A stretch of DNA of 64,000 nucleotides from Epiperipatus broadwayi. Its lineage: Eukaryota > Onychophora > Udeonychophora > Euonychophora > Peripatidae. The notes beneath the pieces were generated by a model that was not told the origin of the DNA, made no database searches, and saw only the letters and a list, made by a program, of their open reading frames with translations. Made by a program: the position numbers and the translations under genes. The stretch spans positions 7,148,188-7,212,187 of the forward strand of contig JAQFVV010000013.1 in the NCBI GenBank assembly GCA_028023455.1, read 5' to 3'. Below, piece by piece: positions 47,002 to 58,034 of the stretch; within the stretch, counting starts at the first letter, position 1; each line of letters begins with the position of its first letter.

Positions 47002-48608
47002 TGTACCAGATCGCTCCGCTGAAACCACTTACTTACACGTATATATGTTTTGGCTGGTTTCAAACATTTTTATAACACATTTATAATCTTATGTAAATAT
47101 AAAAGTTATGTGAACGAACCGGCATGTGCGAGCAAAATGGGAGATATTATTGATAGCTTTAACTATCAACAATGGCCCACCTCAACTGCTAGATTCAAAC
47201 CCCTACTTTCCAAACACTTTATTTGTTTCTGAGTAAACTCTGTGTGCCAGCTAGTCTCAGACTAATATATTTGATCAGTAGGCTCATAATCCAGAGCTCG
47301 AAACGATCCCAAAACTAGCCCAGTCTAATTTTAATCAATAATAAAATATAGGAAAAAGAATTGGTCAAAAGAGATGGATAAAAAGAAATTGATAAAAAGA
47401 ATTGACTGACAAATAAAGTATAAGTTTAAAGACCATTTATTTTAATTAACATTAACTAAGTTTAAATATTTTCCAAATCTAATATAACAAATGCACATTT
47501 TAATTTAACACAATATAATATGTCTTATGAGAAAGCAAAATAATATTTGACATTGATAAATTATCTAACATTCGCAAACACACACATCAATAGTTCATTG
47601 TATGCATGCTTAAGAGTTCAAATTACTTGTCTCTGTAGGATTTACGAATTACAGCGGTGGCTACTATATATAAATGAGAATAAAATGTTTACCTAGGATT
47701 TTTGGAACATGGATATTGCTTGTTGTTGGCTGCTTCTGATGGAGTATATCTAACCGGTTAGATCTAATGTTTCTTGAGAAGATTTGATGCTAATCTGTTG
47801 GTTTTATTCTTGAAGACAGTTGAACATTGATGGAGGATTTCTGAGCTGTTATGCAGACATTATTTCATGGGCAGGTTTTGATGATCTTGTTGGACCAAAA
47901 GGCTGAAGCAAGAGTGTATATTCCCAAAAGCTACTCAACACTGCATTTCTGTTTTTGGATACATAATATAAACTGCACTGTTATCTGAACTGAAACAAGA
48001 CTGATACTGAAAACTAGGCTGAAACTGATGTCCGATAAAAATCTGGCTATTTATATATGCAAAGTTTTTTGTTTTAATATCCTCCGGCAAATATGTGTTA
48101 TCGAAATTCCTTTAGTAACTAATCCTCTGACAATGTGTTTTTGAAGATTGTTTAATTAGTAGTAGTCTTCATAAACCTGTTGTTTTTATATCTTTAATTA
48201 GTAGCCCACCGCTGGTGTGGTTTTTTAAAATCTTTATTTAACTTAATAGCCATCACTATGTTTTCCAAATATAATTTCTTTTTAACTTTCATTTATATTT
48301 TTTAATATTATTCTAACATGCATACATTTATTTACACTCGCTTGCACATATATAATTTATTATAATAAGCTCGAATGAAAAGAGATTTATATTTTTTAAA
48401 CTTTAAATTATTTTTACGAATACTAATTAAGAAAAACTTTACTTCCTTTTATAAAACTTTTAGTTTAACTTTAAGAAAAACCCCTTCCCACTTTTAATCA
48501 ATTATTTTCCAACCTTTGTTCCAAACTCTTTTATGAAAGATTGTTTATTTTAATAATTTTTTTAGACAAAATTATTTTATATACATGTGCCAATTTGGCC
48601 TTGGCACA
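47002..48608 (-). repeat. 3' LTR of a minus-strand retrotransposon (1607 bp)
   Basis: Begins TGTACCAGATCG and ends TTGGCACA on the plus strand (TG...CA, with TGTACC/GGCACA as near-perfect short inverted ends). It is matched along its whole length by 51738-53344, which is also 1607 bp. The two differ by scattered substitutions, mostly transitions, and small indels. The purine-rich tract directly to its right fixes the element on the minus strand and this copy as the 3' LTR. Frames such as 47050-47232 recur in the other LTR and are not genes. Confidence 0.9.
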
Positions 48609-48622
48609 TTACACCCCCCTCT
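48609..48622 (-). other. Polypurine tract of the LTR retrotransposon
   Basis: On the minus strand AGAGGGGGGTGTAA lies directly before the TGTGCC start of the 3' LTR, the position where plus-strand DNA synthesis is primed in LTR retroelements. Confidence 0.8.
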
Positions 48623-48834
48623 GTTTTAGAGTAAAATGTGTCATTTTTTACCATTTTATCTCTTGCAACTTTAATTCTTGATTCTAAATATTCATTTATT
48701 TTCTAAGTTTGCTTTTCATAATGCTTTCACTTTACATAACAAGGGCAATCTGTTTTGACTATCCTTTCTTTCTATCTATGCTGAATACATTGCTCACAAT
48801 GATCTAAATCATGGATAATGACCACCGGGACAAA

Positions 48835-49176
48835 CTAATTTTGTGGCACATGGATCTTTTGGAAATGACATGGAAACAGATTTGCTGACTTATACCGACT
48901 TATATGTATGAAAAACAAAGCTTCATTTGCCGGGTTTCTACCGGACTTGGAAAAAGAAAAGGTTGCTGCAAAATGGCAGGAATTTTCCACTGTCCATTTT
49001 TGACTTACACTTTGGAAAGAGGAATGATCCCTGATAAGTCTGTTATGGGTACTAAAATTTATCCAGTCGGCAGCTTTAAACTTATCTTTAACTAAACTTA
49101 TTTCTATACTACCCTCATTCTCTTTTGCTATAGATAAATTCCTACACATGTGTATACATGCAGCACAATTATACAC
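48835..49176 (-). CDS. Unrecognised ORF in LTR element, 113 residues
   Basis: The minus-strand frame from ATG at 49176 to the stop at 48835 encodes MYNCAACIHMCRN at its start, KFKAADWINF in the middle and a basic/polar remainder with scattered His and Cys. I recognise no retroelement domain. Its place near the 3' end of a retrotransposon would suit the remnant of a pol or extra ORF, but nothing in the residues shows this. The overlapping plus frame at 48904-49095 is a shadow. It could be a chance frame in a less AT-rich patch (48840-49080); that patch itself suggests formerly coding sequence. Confidence 0.35.
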   Translation of the reverse strand: MYNCAACIHMCRNLSIAKENEGSIEISLVKDKFKAADWINFSTHNRLIRDHSSFQSVSQKWTVENSCHFAATFSFSKSGRNPANEALFFIHISRYKSANLFPCHFQKIHVPQN

Positions 49177-50116
49177 CTAATAAATCCCTTCTTGCAAGCA
49201 TCATGAGGTGCAGCAGTGCCAAGAAAATAACCTAAAAGGATATCTGGATAAATACATTTCGGATACGCATCATGAGGTATTGTATTTACCGGATATTACC
49301 AGTGTATGTGCGCATATATACACATGTATACTTATACACTCTTAATACACTTAGATTGATTTTATATTTTTTATTATTAATCTTACATTATTTTTAAATA
49401 CACATGAACATTACTTTAACATATTTATTTATATTATTCTGAAGTATTACAAATATTATCTTACATATTTATTTATCTTACATTACTATTCTAAACTCTT
49501 ATGAATATTATTTATATTACAATATTATTTTTAAACATTTGTTTACCTTATGTATTAATGTACATGTACTTAGAAAACTCTTTTATTTTACTGCTCTTCA
49601 TTATTATACAAATATTTTATTGGACTTGATTACTTTAAACCATTTATTTACTTCCTTTTATTAACTTACATATATTCAAAACTATTTTATTTTAACATGT
49701 GTGTACTCAGAAAAAAAAACTGTTTTACTTTATTGCAATTCATTCATATACAAATATCTATTTGACTAACTTAATTTTATTCTAGAAATTCCATTATCTT
49801 ACTCATTTATTTAAACCTACAAACTTTACTTTTAAATCATTAACTTGACCCATTTATTTATGAACATTTTCCCTTATTAATATGTGCATGGAGAAAAAAA
49901 AATCTTTTATTTTGCGAAGCCTCCATTATTATTATTACTTTCAAACATTTCATTTATTATTATTCATTTATTTTTAAATTTAATTATTATTTTAGTTTTA
50001 AATAGAAGTTTCAGATTTAATTTATCAGATTTATTTACTTTAGAATAATCATATTCGTGCTCATTGTCCATTTCCGGTCCTTTTTGTTTATTTCCTTTTT
50101 GCCCATTTACTAATTT

Positions 50117-50848
50117 TTAAACTATGTCAGGCAGTTCCTTCTTTCTACATACTAACTCTATAATATAAACTAACTTTCCTCTTTTATCTATCCTGCTTTT
50201 ATAATTTATTACTTTATCTCTTTCTCTTTTTGTTCTATTTTCAACTTTGTAAATCAGAAAACCTTGATACCTGGCACAACTCTGTATTACTTCAATATTA
50301 GAATATTTTTTTCTACGCTTTCTTTTTGTTTTAAGTCTCCGTCTAAAACAAATACAAACGTTCACTTTAACCTTCTTATTTTTATTTTCTATCTTGATTA
50401 ATTTTATTTCCAAGCTACTATGCTTAATGCTATCTTCTGCCTTTTGATCTACATATGTTTTTACTTTATCTGTTTCAATGCTATCTGATTCTAATTCAAT
50501 TTCTATCTCTTTTATCACCTCAACTTCCTTATTTTCTTTGACAAAATCTACTTGTATGATCTCTTGATTTTCCTCTACCTTTCCTGTTATCTCACATCTT
50601 ATGTCTCTTACTTCTTCTCTGAGTTCCTTAATTTCTCCTTTAACCTGTCTAATTTCTTCCTTCAATTCTGCTTTGAGTTCTAACTGGCTTTGTTTGAATT
50701 CTTGCTGACTTTGTTCAAATTTCTGCATCATATTCATCATCATTTTCATCATCATTCGCATCTCAGATACTTCTTCTTTCTCTTTTTCCACTAACTGAGG
50801 ATTTTTAAAATATATTGGGCTTTCTACCGGCTCCATTTCTTTATTCAT
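50117..50848 (-). CDS. gag-like coiled-coil protein of the LTR retrotransposon, 243 residues
   Basis: The minus-strand frame from ATG 50848 to TAG/TGA at 50117. Residues 25-45 are a methionine-rich stretch (MRMMMKMMMNMMQ) leading into a strongly heptad-like, charged helix (KFEQSQQEFKQSQLELKAE onward to about residue 95), then acidic residues (VEVIKEIEIELESDS) and a very basic block (FRRRLKTKRKRRKKYS) at about 165-180. Met-rich plus QSQ-type coiled coils are common at the start of Gag in invertebrate Ty3/gypsy-type elements; a basic patch could bind nucleic acid. There is no CCHC zinc knuckle and no capsid core I can identify, so it may be only the N-terminal part of Gag. It lies about 390 bp after the 5' LTR side, as expected for gag. 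I infer a Gag-type role from position and composition alone. Confidence 0.6.
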   Translation of the reverse strand: MNKEMEPVESPIYFKNPQLVEKEKEEVSEMRMMMKMMMNMMQKFEQSQQEFKQSQLELKAELKEEIRQVKGEIKELREEVRDIRCEITGKVEENQEIIQVDFVKENKEVEVIKEIEIELESDSIETDKVKTYVDQKAEDSIKHSSLEIKLIKIENKNKKVKVNVCICFRRRLKTKRKRRKKYSNIEVIQSCARYQGFLIYKVENRTKRERDKVINYKSRIDKRGKLVYIIELVCRKKELPDIV

Positions 50849-51221
50849 AGTTACGCTATTACTTTTTATTTTTTTTAAATTATCTTTTGCATTAACAAAA
50901 CAAATATTATTATTGTTTATTTATTTTACTTACTAATATGGAAATATATGCTGACTCCACCTCTCTTTGTCCATTTTTTTCTACCCATTCCTAATGCTTT
51001 AGCTCCACCCAAATATCAATTGACCCTCTGATTTAACAGAATGATTTATTTTAACCAACGTAAATAGCATAAATCTTTTTTCATTTAAAGAAAAAAAAAT
51101 TTTCGGTCAATTCTTTTTTTAAAATTAAATCACTTTAAGTACATAATTTCGCTTTTCTATAAAAAAAAATTTCAAACAAAAAACACAGTATTTAATTATT
51201 ATTGTTTTTTAGGTCCAGCCT

Positions 51222-51239
51222 CAAACATTGGGAAAGCCA
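51222..51239 (-). other. Candidate tRNA primer-binding site
   Basis: On the minus strand TGGCTTTCCCAATG follows an LTR end (CCAGTACA) after a four-base gap (TAAA). Starting with TGG, complementary to a tRNA CCA end, fits a primer-binding site. The tRNA cannot be named with confidence; a lysine tRNA relative is possible because of the CCCAAT part. Confidence 0.45.
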
Positions 51240-51243
51240 TTTA

Positions 51244-51737
51244 TGTACTGGATCGAATATGTGCATCGAAACACCGGCCTCTTAGGCAGAAAAGAACATA
51301 CTCGGAGAGTATGTATGCCCAAACAATAGCTATAAAATATATAACTAGCATTATTTTTCCAGGACATAACTTCTTCTCGACTGTTGAGTTCAACACCAGA
51401 GTTCAAAGCACTTTTTTGTGTATAAACACGGGCTCCAGTTAAATATCCAAGAATGAATAAATAACGGGCTTTGAGCAATGGCCACTAACTCAACACCTAA
51501 ATATCCACGACTAGCTCAGCTAATTGTAATCACTAATAGATTATACATAATTAGTGGTTAAAGGAATTGATAAAAGAATTGTAAAAGGAATTTATAAAAG
51601 AGATTGATAAAGAGATCGATAAAAAGAATTGACCAACAAATAAAGTTTAATTTTAAAGACAATTTATTAACTAACATTAATTTAATAAATTTAAACATCT
51701 TTATAATTTTTTAACTAATATAACACACGTACATTTA
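51244..51737 (-). repeat. Partial, diverged second LTR inside the 5' LTR junction
   Basis: Begins TGTACTGGATCG like the LTR proper, and its later part (about 51500-51720) parallels LTR positions 47290-47480: CTAGCTCAGC-TAATTGTAATCA against CTAGCCCAGTCTAATTTTAATCA, then the GAATTGATAAAAAGAATTGAC and ACAAATAAAGT runs. The first 250 bp are unlike the full LTRs. Both this block and the full LTR at 51738 are preceded by ATTTA. It looks like the end part of an LTR from a related subfamily placed between the full 5' LTR and the primer-binding site. Confidence 0.6.
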
Positions 51738-53344
51738 TGTACTAGATCACTCTGCTGAAACCACTTACTTACACATACATATGTTTTGGCTGGTTTCAAA
51801 CTTCTTTATAACACATTTATAATCTTATGTAATTATAAATGTTATGTGAACGAACTGGCACATTTGAGCAAAATGGGAGATATTATTGATAGCTTTAACT
51901 ATCAACAATGGCCCACCTCGGCTGCTAGATTCAAACCCTACTATCCAAACACTTTATTTGTTTCGGAGTAAACTCTGGGTGCCAGCTAGTCTCAGACTTA
52001 ACGTATTTGGGCAGTAGACTCATAATTCAGCGCTCAAAACGATCTCAAAACTAGCCCAGTCTAATTTTAATCAATAATAAAATATAGGAAAAAGAATTGG
52101 TCAAAAGAGATGGATAAAAAGAAATTGATAAAAATAATTGACCGACAAATAAAATATAAGTTTAAAGACCATTTATTTTAATTAACATTAACTAAGTTTA
52201 AATATTTTCCAAATCTAATATAACAAATGCATATTTTAATTTAACACAATATAATATGTCTTATGAGAAAGCAAAATAATATTTGACATTGGTGAATTAT
52301 CTAACATTTGCAAACATGCACATCAATAGTTCATTTTATGCATGCTTAAGAATTCAAATTACTTGTCTCTGTAGGATTTATGAATTACAGCGGTGGCTAT
52401 TATATATAAATGAGAATAAAGTGTTTACCTAGAATTTTTGGAATGTGGATATTGCTTGTTGTTGGCTGCTTCTGACGGAGTATATCTAACCAGTTAGATC
52501 TGATGTTTCTTGAGGAGATTTGATGCTAATCCATTGGTTTTATTTTTGAAGACAGTTGAACATTGATGGAGATTTCTGAGCTGTTATGCATACATTATTT
52601 CATGGGCAGGTTTTGATGATCTCATTGGGCCAAAAGGCTGAAGCAAGAGTGTATATTCCCAAAAGCTACTCAACACTGCATTTCTGTTTCTGGATACATA
52701 ATATAAACTGCACTGTTATCTGAACTGAAACAAGGCTGATACTGAAAACTAGGCTGAAACTGACATCCGATAAAAATCTGGCTATTTATATATGCAAAGT
52801 GTTTTTGTTTTAATATCCTCCGGCAAATATGTGTTGTCAAAATTCCTTTCGTAACTAATCCTCTGACAACGTGTTTTTGAAGATTGTTTAATTAGTAGTA
52901 GTCTTCATAAACATGTTGTTTTTATATCTTTAATTAGTAGCCCACTGCTGGTGTGTTTTTTTAAATCTTTATTTAACTTAATAGTCATCGCTGTGTTTTC
53001 CAAATATAATTTCTTTTTAACTTTCATTTATATTATTTAATATTGTTCTAACATGCATACATTTACTTACACTCCACACACATATATAATTTATTATAAT
53101 AAGCTCGAATGAAAAGAGATTTATATTTTTTAAACTTTAAATTATTTATTTTTACGAATACTAATTAAAAAAACTTTACTTCCTTTTATAAAACTTTTAG
53201 TTTAACTTTAAGAAAAACCCCTTCCCACTTTTAATCAGTTATTTTCCAACTTTTATTTCAAACTCTTTTACGAAAGATTTTTTATTTTAATAATTTTTTA
53301 GACAAAATTATTTTATATACATGTGCCAATTTGGCCTTGGCACA
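51738..53344 (-). repeat. 5' LTR of the minus-strand retrotransposon (1607 bp)
   Basis: Begins TGTACTAGATCACTCTGCTG and ends TTGGCACA on the plus strand; full-length partner of 47002-48608. Differences from the partner are scattered, showing that the insertion is not very recent. It is followed on the right by a TA/TG tract at 53346. Confidence 0.9.
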
Positions 53345-53368
53345 TTATATATATGTGTGTGTGTGTGT
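53345..53368. repeat. (TA)n(TG)n tract
   Basis: Short TA run turning into TG repeats immediately outside the 5' LTR. Confidence 0.9.
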
Positions 53369-54384
53369 GAAAAGCCTGAGCACTTGCTTTTCAGATAAAG
53401 GCAGATTTATTTATCAATAAATGTACATACATTTATAAATATAAAGTGAATGGAGACTTTATTTATTAAATTTTAAAATGAAGTAATTCTTATAAATATA
53501 AAATGAATAAATACTTTATTTATTAAATTTAAAAATGAAGTAATTCTTATCAAGTTGTATCAGACAATAACAAGACCTCATTAAGATTTAAAAAAAGAAA
53601 ATCACATGTTTTCAAGCCAGTGTTTAAAAAAGATAAAGCCTGTGTTTGTGTTACTATAATTACAGAAACAATTTCAGCAAAAACACATATACTTTTTTGC
53701 TTAAAAATTTGTACTTATTTTGTCTTGCTTTTATATGTAGATTCAGAATGCATGACAAAGAAATATGCACTGTCAGTAAAACAACTTAAAGAGAAGAGCA
53801 TGAGCTTCCTCTTTGTCTGGTATTTTTATAATTAAAATGAAATGGATATCAACAAATGCTATTCTGATTGCCATAGAGCTAAAATCATTAACCTTTCCAA
53901 CATGTACTCAGATTTCAGCATTTTCTGACATTTTTCTTTGACTCACAAATCAATATAAAATATATGATTAAATAATTATTACTTATCTGAAAATAATAAA
54001 TTTGACTTCATTTGATAAATATTTTTGTTTACTACTGAAATAAATTTTAAATGTCCACATTTTGTTTCTGCAAATATTTAAAAAATGAGATTGTAAACAA
54101 AACAAAAATGTAGATGTCATCATTTCTAGAAAGATTAATTTCAGTTTATAAAATCAACAAAATATTTCTTAATTCTTATTATTTTTAAACATCCAAACAA
54201 ATAATTATTTATTTCTCTTATATCTAACAAATTATGCTTTAAAAATTTAAATTTTTTGAATATTTATTGCAAAATTGTGATAAATTTCATATTCGTAAAT
54301 TTAAGTAGATTGCTTATATAAAAGCTAATCTTGTAAATTGCTTCAGGCCATATTTACATTAGTTGCTAATATAACATTATAACT
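53369..54384. other. AT-rich DNA, nothing firmly recognised
   Basis: A short direct duplication at about 53425-53545 shares AATATAAARTGAATRRA with TTTATTTATTAAATTT and AATGAAGTAATTCTTAT. The 71-codon frame at 53620-53835 has no domain. Confidence 0.4.
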
Positions 54385-54681
54385 AAAACAGGCTTATTAT
54401 ATATCTGTGTCTATATATGTAATATATAGGGTATATAAGCACAGACTTTCACACAATCCACTGCTCTTCACATTATCTCATAACACTGATACACTTGAAC
54501 ACATATATGTTGAAAAGATAAATAATCACCAATTTACATATTTCATGCTAAACCAGCAATCATCAGTTGGTCCAGATTATCATCTCTACTCACATATGCA
54601 ATAAGTGCTCAGATATATATTAAGATAGCCAATCCACATACTTTAATGGAAATGCTTTAATCTACTCCACATTCCAACTCT
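54385..54681 (-). repeat. Single copy of the 24.3-kb retroposon family, opposite orientation
   Basis: Reads on the plus strand AATATATAGGGTATATAAGC, CTCATAACACTGATACACTT, GAACACATATATGTTGAAAAG, TTCATGCTAAACCAGCAATC and AGATAGCCAATCCACATACTTTA, the reverse complement of the unit at 24333-25183. It ends at about 54681 against the large inverted repeat. Confidence 0.75.
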
Positions 54682-56110
54682 TAAAAAGGTCTAAATAAAT
54701 ATTTTTATTGAATTCTGATTTTAAAATTCAATATAAGCATGTTAAACAGATAATTATAAAAAAATTATATTATCTATTATGAAATATTTCTAATTAATTG
54801 AACAAAATTTCTATCAGAAATATTTTTAAGTAAAAACTTAATCATGATTTTGGAAGGATTAAAATTGTTATAATCAACATGAGAAAAACAGTTTTTAAAT
54901 AAAAACAGTTCTTAATGTGTTTTGTCACCTCAGCTCACAACTATAAAAAGAGTTGATAAAAATATTAAAATAGTTTGGTTTTAGTTTGAAATAGTTAGAT
55001 AATGGTAGTTTATAGTAATAATTGTTTTGAAAAATAGTTGTCTAGCAGAGATATACAGAAAACTAATGTGAAGATGTAAAAAGACAATGAAGCAGCTGCT
55101 CTATATTTCACTATGAAGGAGTTTTTATTTACATGAAGCTAGTGTCAACTTCTAATGGATCAATTAGCTTGCACAAATGTGATATAGAAAACAGCTTACT
55201 AGCCTAAAATCTATCAAATCCTGAAGTCTATGTGGAACCAAATCAGTGTCACCATTTACCTAATTATACCTTGCTGATGACAACAATACCTGGACTATAC
55301 CTTCCCTGATAAAACACTCCTGGACTGGATTTTACCAAGAGAACCTCAACTTATTATATGTATGCTATTTCAACTATATGCAGAGAAGCACAGATAAATG
55401 TATGTGGTGAACAGCATTATATATAATGAGAAACAAATTTTAAATAAGATACTTTTGAATTAACTTCCTAAAATGGCATTTTAAAAAGCAAGTAAATAAT
55501 TTTACTTAAGTTAACATCTAAAAGTGAAGATTTAATTTATAGATGCTGTTATATTTGTTTTTTCAAGAGAATGAACGAAAATATTTAAAATCTATATTTT
55601 TAAATTTAAAGATGTTTCTAATTATTCAATAAACAGTAATGCTGTCAAGATTGACTTTATTTTTAAAAAAAAGAAAGAGAAAGAAATGGTCTTATATTTA
55701 ATATCTGACTCCAATTAGTGTTTTTAATGTATATGTAAATGATGTATACTTTCAACTAAGAATTTAATTGTAAAAATGTACATTTTAATAACTTTATTGT
55801 TTTGGCAAGTTAAAATATATGGTATACAAATGCTAGTGTGCATATAGATTTCTATGTGCACAAACATATATGTTAAATATATGTTATAAAAATTAATGTT
55901 TATTATTTTGATACATTTAAATATGCTAGATAAATTTCCCATTTATATGTTAAATCAATTATTATACTGCACATATAGTATGTATATGTATTTGATATAA
56001 AACATAGCATAGGGTATGTGTATCATTAAAATATAACTTAAAAATTTTCATCATGTATTTTTATTTTATGACAATTCAAACATTTTCAGAAATTATTGTG
56101 ACAAGTATGC
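54682..56110 (+). repeat. Left arm of a large inverted repeat
   Basis: Pairs in reverse with 58035-59470. Matching blocks, in order, include TTAAAAAGGTCTAAATAA, AATTATATTATCTATT, AAGCAGCTGCTCTATA, CCTAATTATACTTT-like and CAAGAGAACCTCA, GTTTTTTCAAGAGAAT, CAAGATTGACTTTATT and AAATGTACATTTTAATAACT. Arms are diverged by many substitutions. No protein is evident in either arm. Confidence 0.75.
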
Positions 56111-56554
56111 TAGTATATACCTATCAATGAGTGTCAGGTAGTCACATATGTAAATTCTAATTCTTTTTTAATTTTATTAAATGTCTATCTAAATGTATTC
56201 ATTGCGAATTATAAAATGTGCATCTGTGCACATATCTATGTATGTGTTATACATAAACCCATTAAAAATATTGTAAAGTCCATGTAATAATTTGAATTTT
56301 GTATAGTAATCAAAATCAGAAAGCTTATATGTGTACAGCATTATTCTAGAGACCTTCACTTCATTTTTTGTTATTGTTATTAATAAACTTGTATTCAATT
56401 ATTAAAATTATTCCAGTGACTTAATTCTGAATGTTTTTAGATTATAATATGTATTTGCATTATCTCTTGGTCATAGTACAGTTACAGAGCTTGTGTTTTC
56501 TGAGCTAGATTCAACCTTAGCAGTCTCATATAAGGAAGGGGGTGTATTTTAGTA

Positions 56555-56985
56555 CAGGAGCATTCCAATATGATATTGTTTTGGTTTGGACAAGGATTGT
56601 ATTCTCCAAAGTCCATGAACTACAATTTATTTTTATTTTAGTTTAGTCTTATTAAAAATTAACTTTATAATGGTCAGTACATTAATGGTATTAAGTGGCT
56701 GGAGCATTGATGATGATCATTATATTTTAATATCCCAGCATTATTGTTTTGATTATTATGTATTTTGTTGCAGGAGCATTCCAGTATGACATTGTCCTGG
56801 CTTAGCACAAGGATTATATTCTTCAAAGTTCATACACTATATTTTATTTTAATTTAGTTTAGCCTTATTAGAAATTAACTTTATAATGGTCAGGTCATTA
56901 ATGGTACTAAATGGCTGGTGCATTGATCATGATCAGCATGTTTTAATATCCCAGCATTATTGTATTGATTATTATGTATTCTGAT
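56555..56985. repeat. Tandem duplication, 216-bp unit
   Basis: CAGGAGCATTCCARTATGA starts at 56555 and 56771. Both units continue with TATTCTYCAAAGTYCATG, AACTTTATAATGGTCAG, TTTAATATCCCAGCATTATT and TTGATTATTATGTATT. Lies in the spacer of the large inverted repeat. Confidence 0.9.
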
Positions 56986-57480
56986 GAATGTGCACTTAAG
57001 ATAGTGCAACTAAATTAATGTTTAAATAATTTCTCCAAACTGGCAATGGCTGAATAGTTAGCCTGATCATAGTAGAGCCATTTTAAATCCAGTCACAAGA
57101 TAGACTATTGATTTATGTTGATTGTTGATCATTTGTGATGATGAATAATCATTTGTTTTGAGTATTACTTATGCTTTATTGATAATGATGGTGAATTTAT
57201 TTATAATTATGCTTTTAGTTACTCTAAAGAGTTAACTGGGCTAATCTCTCAGAGATCTCATGATCTCATGCTCTCTTTAATATATAAAATTTCTTATATT
57301 TTTGTGATAGTAAACATTACTTTAATATTATTATCTCATACTATAATATCTTACTTTATTATTTTAATTTTATATCTTAAATATGATACATTTTTATAAA
57401 CCTTATTTGAAATGTTTTCATCACCCCAGGTTCACTCCAACTTATCCATATTATAAATGGTGTCCAATGTGAGACCAATA

Positions 57481-57662
57481 ATGATCATATACTGATAGCA
57501 ATAATTATAATTGGCTACCCAACTGAGGGCTGATGATAATCATGTACTGATGGAAGTTATTATAAATGGCTACCCAACTAAGAGTCAATGATGATCATAT
57601 ACTGATGGCAATTGGTATAAATGGCTGCCCAACTTAGAGCTGATGATAATCACATACTAGTG
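57481..57662. repeat. Minisatellite, about 3.3 copies of 52-58 bp
   Basis: Units start near 57481, 57533, 57591 and 57643 and share ATGATMATCATATACTGAT-type starts and TATAAATGGCTACCCAACT. A further partial relative precedes at about 57440. Confidence 0.85.
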
Positions 57663-58034
57663 AGTATCACTACAAAATTATCAATCAACTTGATCTCAAC
57701 TATAACTGAGAAAGAAAAAAGTATGCATTTTATGCAGAATTAACTTTTAAAAATGCTGTGAAGTATGTGACAAAAGTATTGATAATTGTAAATTATAAAA
57801 TACTTTCCATGTATTTTTAAAGAAGTTCATGTTTAGAGTTAAATAGAAAATCAATAATTTTGGAGACTGGATTGGGTCTTTGATTATTGAAGTTTGTTTA
57901 TTTGTATTTTCAGTTTTGATGATGGGTGGAGGGTTTTGTCATTGGCTTGAGAATGCAATGTTTTCATGCAACTCTGAGGTGTAGTATAGCTCAGCTAATT
58001 TGCTCAATAGATTTACACACAGACATGTGGCTAA

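Larger units (their letters stand above)
48611..51243 (-). mobile_element. Internal region of the LTR retrotransposon, gag-like only
   Basis: About 2.6 kb between the polypurine tract and the primer-binding-site candidate. It contains the gag-like ORF (50117-50848) and an unrecognised ORF (48835-49176). No protease DTG, RT YxDD or integrase HHCC/DDE pattern was found in any frame; a long AT-rich stretch at 49180-50110 separates the ORFs. The element therefore looks non-autonomous and would depend on enzymes supplied elsewhere. Confidence 0.75.

Noticed and set aside
47050-47232. 60-codon frame repeated at 51786-51971
   Set aside because: Both lie within the paired LTRs; similarity comes from the LTR and not from a gene family.
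56984-57010. CTGATGA followed by a GTGCAC/GTGCAA stem
   Set aside because: No GAAA after the stem, and the motif is frequent in AT-rich DNA.
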